The notes under the pieces: model-generated
What the model was told of the DNA's origin: nothing
What the model saw: the letters and a program-made list of their open reading frames with translations, nothing else
Database searches by the model: none
Made by a program: the position numbers and the translations under genes
Source: Taxawa tesnikishii (nom. ined.)
Taxonomy: Eukaryota > Ascomycota > Dothideomycetes > Dothideales
Direction: 5' to 3'
Assembly (NCBI GenBank): GCA_030247885.1
Contig: JAPDRO010000001.1
Coordinates: 248,001-312,000, forward strand
Length of the DNA stretch: 64,000 nt
Shown: in pieces, positions 37,127 to 47,222 of the stretch
Layout: each line of letters begins with the position of its first letter
Position numbering within the stretch: the stretch's first letter is position 1

Positions 37127-39280
37127 GATGGGTGATGTCGCTCGTTGCTCGCTCGCTGCTCAGTGTGAGGAAAGTGCGAGGAAAAGGCGGAATGGTGGAG
37201 GAGAGGAGTCTGAGGGGACAAGTGATGGCAATGTGAGGATTGGGGTGGGGATTGGAAGCAGAGCGGAGCGTGGCAGGGGCGTGGTGTGGTTTGAATCGCT
37301 TACGAGTAACTTGATCAAGTCGTAGCAGTGATGTCAGATAGGTCCAAGCAGAAAAGCGAAAGCCGGCGGGTCCGCTTCAGCCCAGTCTCTCGGGGCCGGC
37401 TGTCCTCCGGCACGCGCCATTTGCAGATCAGACAGGGCAGGAAACGCCTACGTGGACAACGACGGCTGGCAAGCTTCCCCGTTGAGCTTGTTTTTTGCGA
37501 GGCTGGTTCAGGTTCAGGTTCTGGTTCTGGTTCTGGTTCTGTGGAGAGAAAACGCGATTCGAGTCTGTGGGTTGTTCACGCGCGACTGTGTTGCAGCACG
37601 CGAGACCACGTCACTTCTCCGCGGACTGTGGCAGTTGCGACTCCCTTCGTGTACGATTATATAGCATATTGCCGCTCAGATAATGCTATACGAAACGCGC
37701 TCTAAGTTTCACAAAAGCGAACATGTACACATACAATCTGAGGTAAGCCAAGGCCCATGTCCGGCTTCTCCGGGACCTCATCTTTCCCGTGGCGCCCACC
37801 AGTCGCGTGCCCCATTCATCACCTCTACCGCTGTAACATCGACGACAGATTTTATTTGCCTCTTCTGTTTGCCACCTGATTTGTTCTCTGTTGTTCGTGA
37901 AACCCCGGGCGACACTCCGAGGTACATTCTCTCGTCCGAGAAAGGTGAATGAACAGCTCTGACGCCACAAACAGCTGACACAGCAGACTGCGTGCTTAGG
38001 GAGCAGGCTGACTGTTAATTTGTCCGCATGCATGCACGGTACGCGAACGAATCGCTGATTGCACCCTGCCCAGCATCTCATATCCTGACACTTTGCTGCT
38101 TCACAGCAGGTTTCACCAAGCTGCAATGTGTATGTTTGGTAGATCCTTTCATCGGACCCTGATGTCATCTTTTGAACGGAGCATCGAAGCCTGGAATGCT
38201 GGGGTTCGGCTGCAGCGCTGCAGGTACAACATCCGTCCGCTCTCTCCACGTGTATCCCTGGACGCAGCATTTGTGCGGGCGCTTCATGTCCGTGACGGTG
38301 CTGAAACTTGAACGTTCTTTGGTCGACATCACAAGCCTAATCTACACCAGCATGGCATTTGGCTGGTCATGGCACTCCTCAGTTAACCCTGCTAAGTGCT
38401 TGGATACAAAATATACAGGAGTCTGAACGATTAAGTAGAACAGAACAGACTGTACATAGGCCCCCATTGACAAACTTGACCCTTCCTGATGACCTCGATA
38501 GCGCCCTCTTCTCCAAATTTAGCGCTGCCCGTCCCTGTCTCTAAACTCTCGCTCGTCACCGCTTTGGCTTCCGTGTCCGCATGAGAGTTGTCCGTCAAGA
38601 CTCTAGATCTCACTTTCGTATTCGGGATGGTCCTGCTCCAAGTGAGGATCCACGTGCTGGATGCCTCGGAACCCGACAATCTGAAATAAGTCGGAAGGAG
38701 CTAACGTGAACCCCGTCTGCAAGGTACCATCGCGTTCGCTGTAGACACACCTAGAATTAGGTCGCGTCGCATTAGGAAGACCGTCCGGCGGCTGCTAGAA
38801 CATCGGTAGACATAACTCGAGCAAACGTATTCGGCGCTTAGCCTCAGGCTATCGGACAGCTAGCTTTGACAGCGGGGCGGCCTCAGATGGACAATATGCT
38901 TAGGGTCATCTTCCGAGAAAGCGGACGTTCATGGAGAGATATGTTCCTGCATCACGATCAGCATTGAACATTAACATCAACCGAGTGGCGTAGAGTTGAG
39001 TCTCTCAAATACTGTTATGAAAGTCGATATCGTAAATAAGAAGTAAAGAAAAGCGATGTAAAACTATTGTTGATATTGAAGGCTAGTTAGGCGTACTTTT
39101 GATGGCAACTGTCTAATTTGCGTTATAATGTCTCCAATCACGGGGCCGGAAGGCCGCACTACTTCTCAATATGATTGTCGACTGAGTGACAAGGGTTTGC
39201 TCCCCGCACGATGGCAGCGTACTTGGAGTAATCTTGTGGTTGTTCGATAAAGGCCACTCTTGCTCAAGCGACATGCGCCA
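37127..39280. other. intergenic, 2.15 kb
   Basis: No gene is supported. It holds a hexamer repeat (37505-37540), a 14-base perfect palindrome at 38210-38223 (CTGCAGCGCTGCAG), and an AT-richer stretch from about 38950 to 39140. The largest frames (194 aa minus, 37686-38270) have unusual Cys/Arg-rich composition and no motif. Confidence 0.4.
37505..37540 (+). repeat. GGTTCW hexamer tandem repeat
   Basis: Six tandem units, GGTTCA twice then GGTTCT four times. Outside any supported gene, upstream of erdS. Confidence 0.9.
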
Positions 39281-40024
39281 TCACTCTTTGTGAACCTCCA
39301 CCACCCTCCAGGTCCTGCCCTTTGCCTGTGTTTCATCTCCTTCCTTGCGGCTGTCATTAGCAGCCCATACACTCGGCAGGTCCACCTCATCCTGCTCTGC
39401 CGTATTGCTTCTCTTGTCTTTCGTCCACTTCCCCTCAGCACCATCCCTCGTCCACCTCTCCACCCAAAACTGCTTTTTATCCGCAGACTGGTAAAGTCCC
39501 TGGCAGTAATCACCGACTCTGACAATCATGCCCTTGCCGCCATCTTCCGTCTTCGCAACAACCGCGGGCGACGCAGTCCTCGGCTCCGGGGTCGGCGACG
39601 TCCAGTACTCCTTGTACAACTCCACCTTGCCAGTCTTTGGGTTCTCCAGTGTTCCAATCTCAATCGCGTCCCCATTGTCGAGCAGGAACATGTCACCCTC
39701 GTCGACATTATCGAACAGACCCATTGAGTCGATCGGGTGAGACCACTTGCCGTGCGCAGTGCATGCAAGTCCTGGTACGAGGCTCATGTCGCATGTTCCT
39801 GCGAAGGCCCAAAAGTCAGGGTTCTCCGGCGAGGTTGGATCTCCCTCATTGGCAAAGCGGATGTCGACATAGGAAGAGGATTTGGCGGTGAGAACCAGAA
39901 CACTAGATTCTTCTGTGGGCTCTGCGTAGCCCCAGGCGAGACCGCGGCGGGTGAGGATGGAAGGCGTAGCCAGGAGTGCCTTTGCCCAGGTGGGCTGCTC
40001 TGTAGAAGACGTCTGGTCTGTCAT
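39281..40024 (-). CDS. HRI1: Hri1 family protein
   Basis: Single-exon 247 aa protein matching the fungal HRI1 family. Recognisable parts are RRGLAWGYAEPTEESSVLVL, YVDIRFANEG, FAGTCDMSLVP, HPIDSMGLFDNVDEGDMFLL, LYKEYWTSP and a C-terminal WRVVEVHKE. The family forms two lipocalin-like beta-barrels. In yeast it is reported to interact with the kinase Hrr25 and with Sec72; its biochemical role is unresolved. The start MTDQTSS at 40024 is preferred over the upstream in-frame ATG at 40282, which would add 86 low-quality residues. Confidence 0.88.
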   Translation of the reverse strand: MTDQTSSTEQPTWAKALLATPSILTRRGLAWGYAEPTEESSVLVLTAKSSSYVDIRFANEGDPTSPENPDFWAFAGTCDMSLVPGLACTAHGKWSHPIDSMGLFDNVDEGDMFLLDNGDAIEIGTLENPKTGKVELYKEYWTSPTPEPRTASPAVVAKTEDGGKGMIVRVGDYCQGLYQSADKKQFWVERWTRDGAEGKWTKDKRSNTAEQDEVDLPSVWAANDSRKEGDETQAKGRTWRVVEVHKE

Positions 40025-40284
40025 TGTGTCGTGTACTAGGTAGCTGTGTTTACGGCCAGCGTTAAAGTTACGGAGACAGAAGCAAAATAAGAGTAAACAC
40101 AGTAGAATATGAGAAGGTGGGGGCTTCGAAGTGGGGGAAGGGATGAAGAGCTCGGAAATTCGTTTCGCCGTGGTTTTTGGATATGGGCAGTAGAAGATGG
40201 CGTTGTGACGGAGGACTATTGTACTCCACGACATATCAGATTGGGCGAAAACCGTTCTAGCTGGCCTCCATGCGACCAGCACAT

Positions 40285-40430
40285 CTACTTTCCAGTCACA
40301 TACTCAATCTGGACAGTGTCTCCCTTGTACGTGTGTCGGGCCCCCTCACCAACATCTTCGGCATCCCTGAATAGCTCATCCATCCTTTCCAGCGAGGTAC
40401 CCTTTGTCTCCTTCACGGCCAAGGAGGTGG
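40285..40430 (-). pseudogene. C-terminal relic of an MFS sugar transporter
   Basis: Only the cytoplasmic tail of a sugar-porter protein remains: VKETKGTSLERMDELF, equivalent to the PETKG motif after the last membrane span, followed by about 25 residues and a stop at 40285. The bases upstream encode no membrane helix, and only about 250 bases separate it from the Atg22 start, so the other twelve spans are absent. This looks like a deletion relic. Confidence 0.6.
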
Positions 40431-40685
40431 GGTTGTGCGAGCAGATTTGACCCAGATCTGAACCTAGCATGGAGAGTAGAATTACGTCTTCCATGAGGCA
40501 CATCGAATCTCATCAATGGCTGTTATGAAGGCGCATTGTGTTGGAGCATTTCCGTAGTTAACAATGTACTACGCGAACTGCGCACGTTACGTCATATTCC
40601 CGGCCTCCCGGATCGTCCGGAACGTGAAGTTTCAATCCGATAGTTACCTTGTCTGCTGTGTCTTTCTCTTTCGTCCAGACTCGTT

Positions 40686-42479
40686 ATGGCGGATGATGCA
40701 GAGGCGGTGGGCGGTCGTCGCAGGCCGCCGCAGTTCGAAGGTGAGGACACCAGCATGACGACAGACCGGGAGTTGAAGGGATGGTATTCCTACGGTCTTG
40801 CCGCGGAAGTCTTCGCAGTATGCGGTGTTGGTACGTCTTCCTTACACATTAAATCAAGCGAGAGAGAGAGCTTACACGGCCCAGGCTCTTTTCTTCCGAT
40901 CACACTCGAACAGCTCGCCCGCGAGCGCGGCGTTATGAGAACTGATGGCAGCTCCTGCATTGACGCGGAAGACAAAACTCAGTGTGTTGTCCATCCTTTC
41001 GGTAAGGAAGTAAGCACTGCAAGTTTTGCAATGTATACTTTCTCCGTCGCCGTCTTCGTCCAGGCATTGGTGTTGGTATCTTTCAGTGCCGTGGCGGATC
41101 ATGGCACTTATCGTAAAAAGCTCCTCTTAGCATTCGGTTTCACTGGATCAGCGGCCAGCATGCTCTTCATCATCGTCTCTCCAAGTCTATATCTTCTGGG
41201 TTCTATCCTGGTCGTGATTGGCGTTGCATCTCTCGGCTCGTCTTTTGTGCTGCTCAACTCTTTTCTGCCACTCCTAGCAGCGAACCATCCCTCGATCCCT
41301 GCTCCTTACAGCAAAGAGGACCCAGTGGGCGAGTCAAACGACGATCCTGACACTGGCCACGTGACACGTTTCGAAGAAGATACCCATTTTGATTTTGAAA
41401 GCAACCGGTTTGACAAGGACGGCTCACCAGAGCTCGTGCTCTCCACGAAAATCTCAGCGAGGGGTGTAGGCATCGGCTACATCGCAGCGGTTTTGGTACA
41501 GGTCTTGTGCATCCTGCTTCTATTCGGTTTATCCAAGATCCATTTTTCTTCGGCGTCCATCCCATTGCGGCTTGTTCTACTGCTTGTGGGCGTTTGGTGG
41601 GCTGTATTCACTGTGCCTTGCGCTCTCTGGCTTCGCGACCGTCCCGGACCGCCTTTAAGGAGTTCACTTGTTGGGGGTACGAGAATCGGTCAGGTTTTCG
41701 CCTACATTATTTTCGCCTGGAGTTCGGTCTGGAGAACCATCAGGGTTGCTGTGCAGCTACGGCAGAATATCATGTTCCTTGTGGCATGGTTCCTGCTTTC
41801 GGATGCCATCGCCACCGTATCAGGCACTGCCATTCTCTTTGCTCGAACTGAGCTCAAGATGGGCACGGTACCGATCGCCATCCTTTCAATAACCGCGACC
41901 TCCTCAGGCATTGCGGGCGCGTTCGCATGGCCCGCCATTTCACGAAGATACCAACTGCCAAATCACAAGACCATCGTTGCATGCATGCTGCTCATGGAAA
42001 TCATCCCAATCTATGGTCTCATCGGTTATCTACCCTTCATCAGATCATGGGGCGTAGGCGGTCTGCAGAAAGCATGGGAAATCTATCCTCTCGGCGTTGT
42101 TCATGGCTTCGTTATGGGAGGCTTATCGTCCTACTGCAGATCGTTCTACGGCTTACTGATTCCACCCGGAAGTGAAGCAGCGTTCTATGCGCTCTACGCG
42201 ATCACCGACAAGGGCAGTTCTGCAGTCGGCCCCGCTGTCGTCGGCCTCATCGTAGACGCAACGGGTACCATCAGGCCTGCGTTCGGCTTCCTAGCTGTTC
42301 TGATCGCATTGCCTATACCGCTGGTCCTCTCGATTGATGCCGAGAAAGGCAGGGAGAATGCGATACAGATGGCCGGGAATCTCGGTACACGTCCAAATCA
42401 TGAATACCAACAGGCAGCTACAGCGGAGAGCGACGACGAAGACGCCCCAAGGTTGCTGAATAGGCATGATCGAGATTGA
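40686..42479 (+). CDS. atg22: Atg22 vacuolar amino-acid effluxer
   Basis: MFS-related vacuolar membrane protein that exports amino acids released by autophagy, 579 aa. Hallmarks are GWYSYGLAAEVFAVCGV at the first span, then SFLPITLEQLARERG, DHGTYRKKLLLAFGFTGS, the vacuolar-loop region rich in acidic residues (about 200-250), RTELKMGTVPIAILS, and LYAITDKGSSAVGPAVVGLIVDATG. An intron of 54 nt (40831-40884) is in frame without a stop, so a naive ORF would retain 18 extra residues (TSSLHIKSS...). Splicing restores GVGSFLP. About 12 membrane spans are expected; no frameshift is seen. Confidence 0.93.
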   Translation: MADDAEAVGGRRRPPQFEGEDTSMTTDRELKGWYSYGLAAEVFAVCGVGTSSLHIKSSERESLHGPGSFLPITLEQLARERGVMRTDGSSCIDAEDKTQCVVHPFGKEVSTASFAMYTFSVAVFVQALVLVSFSAVADHGTYRKKLLLAFGFTGSAASMLFIIVSPSLYLLGSILVVIGVASLGSSFVLLNSFLPLLAANHPSIPAPYSKEDPVGESNDDPDTGHVTRFEEDTHFDFESNRFDKDGSPELVLSTKISARGVGIGYIAAVLVQVLCILLLFGLSKIHFSSASIPLRLVLLLVGVWWAVFTVPCALWLRDRPGPPLRSSLVGGTRIGQVFAYIIFAWSSVWRTIRVAVQLRQNIMFLVAWFLLSDAIATVSGTAILFARTELKMGTVPIAILSITATSSGIAGAFAWPAISRRYQLPNHKTIVACMLLMEIIPIYGLIGYLPFIRSWGVGGLQKAWEIYPLGVVHGFVMGGLSSYCRSFYGLLIPPGSEAAFYALYAITDKGSSAVGPAVVGLIVDATGTIRPAFGFLAVLIALPIPLVLSIDAEKGRENAIQMAGNLGTRPNHEYQQAATAESDDEDAPRLLNRHDRD

Positions 42480-42721
42480 TGGCGTCGTCATCATTGACTT
42501 TTGCATTGCCTAACAATCATGTTCCGTGGAAACAGTCGTTGTTGGCTCGTTGCGTAAGTTCCCTCACGCTCGGATAAATTCCGCCCATAAGTGGACGTGC
42601 CCCACTGTGGAGAGCTTGAACCAGGTCCATCGCTTGCCGCGGCTACATATACCAGTATCAAGTACACAGACACTCAGTTCTGTGTCTTTTCTCCACATTT
42701 GCGACATAACAAACAATCACA

Positions 42722-43434
42722 ATGGCAACGTCAGACACTGCATCAGAATCGGCATCGCCGTTCGAATATGGAGCCTTTCTGCCCAACGGCCATCACACCG
42801 ATCCTCCGCTTCCCGAAACGGACCCTACTGTGGGTTACAAACTCAATCATCTTATGATCCGGATCCGCGACCCAAAGGCATCATTAAGGTTCTATGTCGA
42901 GCTCATGGGTATGCGGACCGTCTTCACCATGAATGTTGGCCCTTTCACAATCTACTATCTCGGATACCCGCAGACTGCAGCTCATCGCGCGGATTTGAAG
43001 AAATTTGGGGAGGAAACGTGTGGAAGGTTGGCTCAAACTCCAGGTCTTCTAGAGTTGTATCACATACACGGCTCTGAGAAGCAGCCAGACGGTTACTACA
43101 GTACTGGAAATACGCCGCCTCACTTGGGGTTTGGACAGCTTGGTTTCACGGTCCCTGACGTGCCGGCAGCACTGAAGCGGTTGGAAGAAGGAGGCGTACC
43201 GGTGCTAAAGCCACTCAATGTGTCGACGAGGGAGAGTATACCACTTACTCAATGGGAGGAGGACCAAGGCATCGGCCTCGGCACAATACACGAGAACTAC
43301 AAAAAGATTTTTGATCAGATCGCTTTCGTCCAAGATCCGGTACGTCGATGATGGTCTGACTTCATTCAGACGATGCACTAACCGTGAACGAGGATGGTTA
43401 CATTGTAGAAATCGTTCCCCAAAACATGAAGTAG
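42722..43434 (+). CDS. glyoxalase I-like (lactoylglutathione lyase family) with altered metal ligand
   Basis: VOC-fold protein of 219 aa. One intron (43340-43392) joins FVQDP to DGYIVEIVPQNMK; without splicing the frame ends wrongly in VRR. Glyoxalase blocks are LNHLMIRIRDPKASLRFYVELMGM, LLELYHIHGSE, GNTPPHLGFG, LGFTVPDVPAAL and QDPDGYIVEI. Of the four metal positions, His (NHLM), Glu (LELYH) and Glu (VEIV) are seen. The position usually His in GFGH is Gln (GFGQL, codon CAG at about 43135-43137). It may therefore be a changed-specificity member rather than a standard methylglyoxal enzyme. Confidence 0.85.
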
Positions 43435-43823
43435 GCAGGAGGGAGTTTGCAGAGATCACAGTTCGCAACGGATTGTGATGCCGTGGTCAGAAAGGCCTTT
43501 CTCTTACTAAATCTTCAGGGGCAGCAATTTCGGCTATCAACTGGGTCTACCGCGCAGATCTCGGAAGTGTTTGTGGCAGCGGTGCAAGAGACTCTGCCTT
43601 GTCATATATACAGCAAGCTGTTCGGCGCTGTTTTCTCCGACTTGGCATCGCTCTCGGGCAACAGTGCTCCGCACCCCGCCGGGCACCCCACGTACATACA
43701 TACGAAACACGTACTCCCAAGCTCAACAGCGTACTTTCCTCACTCTCTATCTTGTGCTCTAATTCGGACCGAACCGCGTTCGAACTTCCTTCTTGACAGC
43801 GTTTCAACTTAACAACAACGAAG
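43435..43823. other. intergenic, 0.39 kb
   Basis: Promoter of the SDR gene. The last 90 bases are pyrimidine-rich. No gene is supported. Confidence 0.4.
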
Positions 43824-44758
43824 ATGTCCATGTCCGTTGAAGAAGCCGGCGTCGCACGCGAGCCGCGCCCGGTCCCAGACACGCCTGAGAATGTCATGCA
43901 GCAGTTCAATATGAAGGGCAAAGTCGTTGCCATCACCGGTGCTTCTGATGGTATTGGCTTTGCAGTCGCCGAAGCCATCGCTGAGGCTGAAGGAAATCTT
44001 GCGCTCTGGTACAACAGCAACGATGCCGCCGTCTCTAAGGGAGCAGAGTTAGCCAAGAAGCATTCGATCGAAGTGAAGGCGTATCAGGTCGAGGTGTCTG
44101 ACCCAGCAAAGGTCCAGGAAGCTGTGGGCAAGGTGGTTGGTGATTTTGGAAAGCTAGATGTTTTTGTCGCAAATGCAGGCATGGCTATCTCGAAGCCTAT
44201 CACCGAAACTTCGATCGAGGAGTACAGGAAGCAGATGTCTGTCAACGGTAAGTCCCGAGATAGGAAGACCGTGGTCAGTTGTTATGGGCTGACGTTGAGA
44301 TAGTTGACGGTGTGTTCTATTGTGCCAAATATGCCGGTGAGGTGTACAAGAAGCAGGGGTTTGGCAATCTCATCATCACCTCGAGTATATCTGCTCACAT
44401 CGTGAACGTCCCGGTGGATCAGCCCGTGAGTTATCTTGCTACCAGGCCTGCCTCTCCAGGAAACACTGATTCGGCGCAGGTTTACAATGCCACAAAGGCT
44501 GCAGTCACACATTTGGGCAAGTCTCTTGCGCGCGAGTGGCGCGAATTCGCTCGCGTCAATGTCGTCTCTCCCGGTTTCTTCAACACGAAAATGGGTGCGT
44601 CACCGAAGGTTATCAATGAGGCGTACCGCATGACTCCGCTCGGTCGGCAAGGCCACGTCAAAGAGATCAAGGCCCTGTACCTCTATCTCGCTAGTGATGC
44701 GTCCTCGTACCAGACGGGAAGCGATACCGTCATTGATGGCGGCTATATCCTGCCTTAG
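43824..44758 (+). CDS. short-chain dehydrogenase (mannitol dehydrogenase / L-xylulose reductase type)
   Basis: Classical SDR of 274 aa, probably NADP(H)-dependent and acting on sugar alcohols or ketoses. Introns 44248-44303 and 44426-44479. Motifs are TGASDGIG (coenzyme site), NAGM, the active-site Ser in ITSSIS, the catalytic YxxxK in VYNATKAAV, VSPGFFNT and the C-terminal DGGYILP. The second intron is in frame, so an unspliced reading inserts 18 residues between DQP and VYNA. Sequence pattern is closest to fungal mannitol 2-dehydrogenase, sorbose reductase and L-xylulose reductase; the exact substrate is open. Confidence 0.9.
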
Positions 44759-45403
44759 TTCGCTTGATAAATGGAGAACAGAACATCCAATCGAATCGTC
44801 CTCCTCCCGGTCCATGTTCTGAGACTGTTATAGAGTACGTCGGACTGCAGAGTTCAGTGTTCTTTCGGAGAAGCTCTTCAAAAGGAAGCGAACAAGAACG
44901 GGAACTTCTCGGCTCTTTTGACGATCTAGGAACGACCTCCAAGGGTTGAGGACAACAGCGCAGCGCGTGTGTAACCACTCTGTTTTACCACTTGAGCTCA
45001 CTGGGCATGCCAAATCATGTCCTGAATTTTCCACGCCAAATTGCTCGCATGCGGCATTATGGTTGAAGCGCCTCGGCGCTTGTTTCCGTTCTCGTTGTTC
45101 TTCATAGTTGTCAACACAGTGTCAGGTAAGATCAACCATTACCTACTGCATACGATGAGATGTTTTATCGTCAGATCGAAATCGTCATCAGCACCGCTTT
45201 GAAGCGACTGGCACTGGCACAGACACAGGCACTGTTCGCTCCGAATGTTCGGCGTTGTTCCACGATATGGGAACTTGCAACACTACCTTCTCTTCACATC
45301 CTCCACATATCTGATATCAAGAAACGTCACGTGGTAACGTCCTGCAGATAAGCAGTAGACCGCCTGTGTCTTCCGTTGAACTGATCAGCAGGAGAAAGAG
45401 AAT
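44759..45403. other. intergenic, 0.65 kb
   Basis: Searched for the missing N-terminal half of the downstream permease; no membrane-span coding is found in any plus frame. No gene is supported. Confidence 0.4.
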
Positions 45404-46084
45404 GTGTACTGGAGTCCGCCGGACAGCATGGAATCGCGACACACGCCCCCATACTTCAATAGGGGCATTCAGATCAAGGCCAATCACAACTTGGCATGTA
45501 TTACCCTTTTCTGCTCCATCAGTATCACAACCGCTGCGAGCCGTTGCACGTGGGCGTTTGCCAGAGATGACGCGATTCCACTCGCTAGACTGTGGTCGCG
45601 CGTCAACAAGACTTTTGACACGCCCGTCTGGGCACTCATCCTCATTACCCTCGTCCAGCTCCTTCTCGGCCTCATCATCCTTGGCAGCACGAGCGCATTC
45701 AATGCCTTCGTCTCCGTGGGTGTCATCAGTCTTGCCGTCAGTTACGCCATCCCGATCGGTATCAGTATGTGGCACAAGCGCGCAGCAGTCTCACAGGCGC
45801 GTTGGCGTCTTCCTGGTATCGTTGGCCCCAGTGTAAATATTATCGCTCTCTTTTGGGTTGCTTTTGAGGTTGTGCTCTCCAGCATGCCTACAGCGCTTCC
45901 GGTGACCGAGGTCTCGATGAATTACGCTTCGGTCGTCTTCGTTGGGTTTTTGGCGCTGTCTGGAATCTGGTACATCATCTATACGAGGAAAGGTAGGTGT
46001 CATTCCCCATGCCATCACATCTTGTTCGAGCTAATACCGTGCTTTGCAGCTTATATAGGACCAACCGAATCTGATGGCCTTTGA
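45404..46084 (+). pseudogene. 5'-truncated APC-family permease relic
   Basis: The carboxy-terminal half of an amino-acid/choline permease of the same family as the gene at 712. Homology begins at about 45494 (TAASRCTWAFARDDAIPL) and continues through DTPVWALILITLVQLLLG, FVSVGVISLAVSYAIPIG, RWRLPGIVGPSVN and MNYASVVFVGFLALSGIWY. A 57-nt intron (45993-46049) leads to KAYIGPTESDGL and a stop. Roughly the first six to seven spans are absent upstream. The open frame begins with about 30 non-homologous residues. It could still be transcribed, but a working transporter is unlikely. Confidence 0.7.
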
Positions 46085-46395
46085 GTCGGCTGGGATTTCT
46101 GGTTGCCTGCTTGCTGTTGTGAAGTCAACGCTACTTCTTTGTCGGGTCTCGACTTGCACAGCGTTTCATCACAGCCTTGTTCATGTACATAGGCTCACAT
46201 GAGTCCTGAGAAGAAAAGACACCAGGGTGGAGTCTTGCCATCCAGCATGATAGAACCGGTCAATGTAGTGATGTAGGGGATGTGTTGCATGTACTACAAG
46301 GAAACAGCTACGTCTGATTGGAAAGCAGCCTTGCTGCAGAAGGCTCACCTTTATTCTCCTTGTCGTTGTGTTCCTCCCTGGAAGTCTGCGCGCAG

Positions 46396-46719
46396 AAACC
46401 GGAGTGGAAAGACGAGTTCATCGGACGCATCAAGCGCGATGGTATGACGGGCCTGCTGAACTGGTACTGCGCTAACACGGAGAATCACCAAACTGCTGCT
46501 GAGGAGGAGATCCTCAAAGGGAGGTTGAAGACCGAGCTGCCCGTGTTATGCGTGGGATGCACAGAGGATGCGGTATGCCGTATCGATTTTATCGACAGGG
46601 TCAAGCCATTGCTACAGGAATCAACGGTCAAGGTGATCGAGAGCGGTCCTTGGTGTGCCATGGAGAAGCCGGAGGAAGTGGGTACGATCATGGTGGATTT
46701 CCTGAAGGAGCGTTTCTGA
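46396..46719 (+). pseudogene. 3' relic of an epoxide hydrolase (alpha/beta hydrolase)
   Basis: The last exon of an epoxide-hydrolase-like gene: KPEWKDEFIGRIKRDGM, LLNWYCANTENHQTAAEEE, LPVLCVGCTEDAVC and VIESGPWCAMEKPEEVG to a stop. It starts directly after an intron-acceptor-like CGCAG (46391-46395). The lid/cap and nucleophile (Asp) portions are absent. The position normally holding the catalytic His (GHW) is Pro (GPW, CCT at about 46651). Truncation plus loss of the catalytic residue indicate a dead fragment. Confidence 0.7.
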
Positions 46720-47222
46720 GTGTTTGTTGTTTGAGAGGCTATAGTCAAGCTGCGGTACGGCTCCTCGTATGCCACTGCCAGGCAGTGCAGCAGATGTAAG
46801 GCCAGACGGATGGCATAGCCAAGGCCTACTCTCGCAGACCTGAGCCGTCATTGATTTACCTTATGTCTCAGCCTTGTAAACTTGTGTTGTTTTCTGTAAG
46901 GCGAGTGATGACAAAGTGAGTGGTGAGACAGTTGATTGATGCGAAGAAAAGTGGATCTTTCTTGGCGCATCTCAAACCCCACGTTCTTGATCACTTTTGC
47001 GAAGCTCTCCGTCACCGTTCGCGACTTCTTGCAGGAGCACCCAACCAGCCATACCACTACACGTGCCACTGACACTGGGCGCTCCAGGAGTACCTATAAC
47101 AGAGAGAGAAGATAGAGAGCTCCTGGAGACGCCCTCGGAACATCCGTCCTGCCAGCTTCCATCCTAAAGACCTTTCCGACCACATCCCGATCGAGCTACT
47201 CCAGCTGTCTGGAACATTCACC
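46720..47222. other. intergenic, 0.5 kb
   Basis: No gene is supported. An inverted repeat is visible around GCTCCAGGAG and CTCCTGGAG (about 47080-47133) shortly before the next gene; it may be a regulatory palindrome. Confidence 0.4.

Noticed and set aside
38210-38223. Perfect 14-base palindrome CTGCAGCGCTGCAG
   Set aside because: Single short palindrome without a second copy or nearby gene start; too little to call a regulatory site.
37686-38270. 194-codon open frame on the minus strand
   Set aside because: Cys/Arg-rich random-looking composition, no domain, no intron pattern, and overlapping open frames on the other strand.
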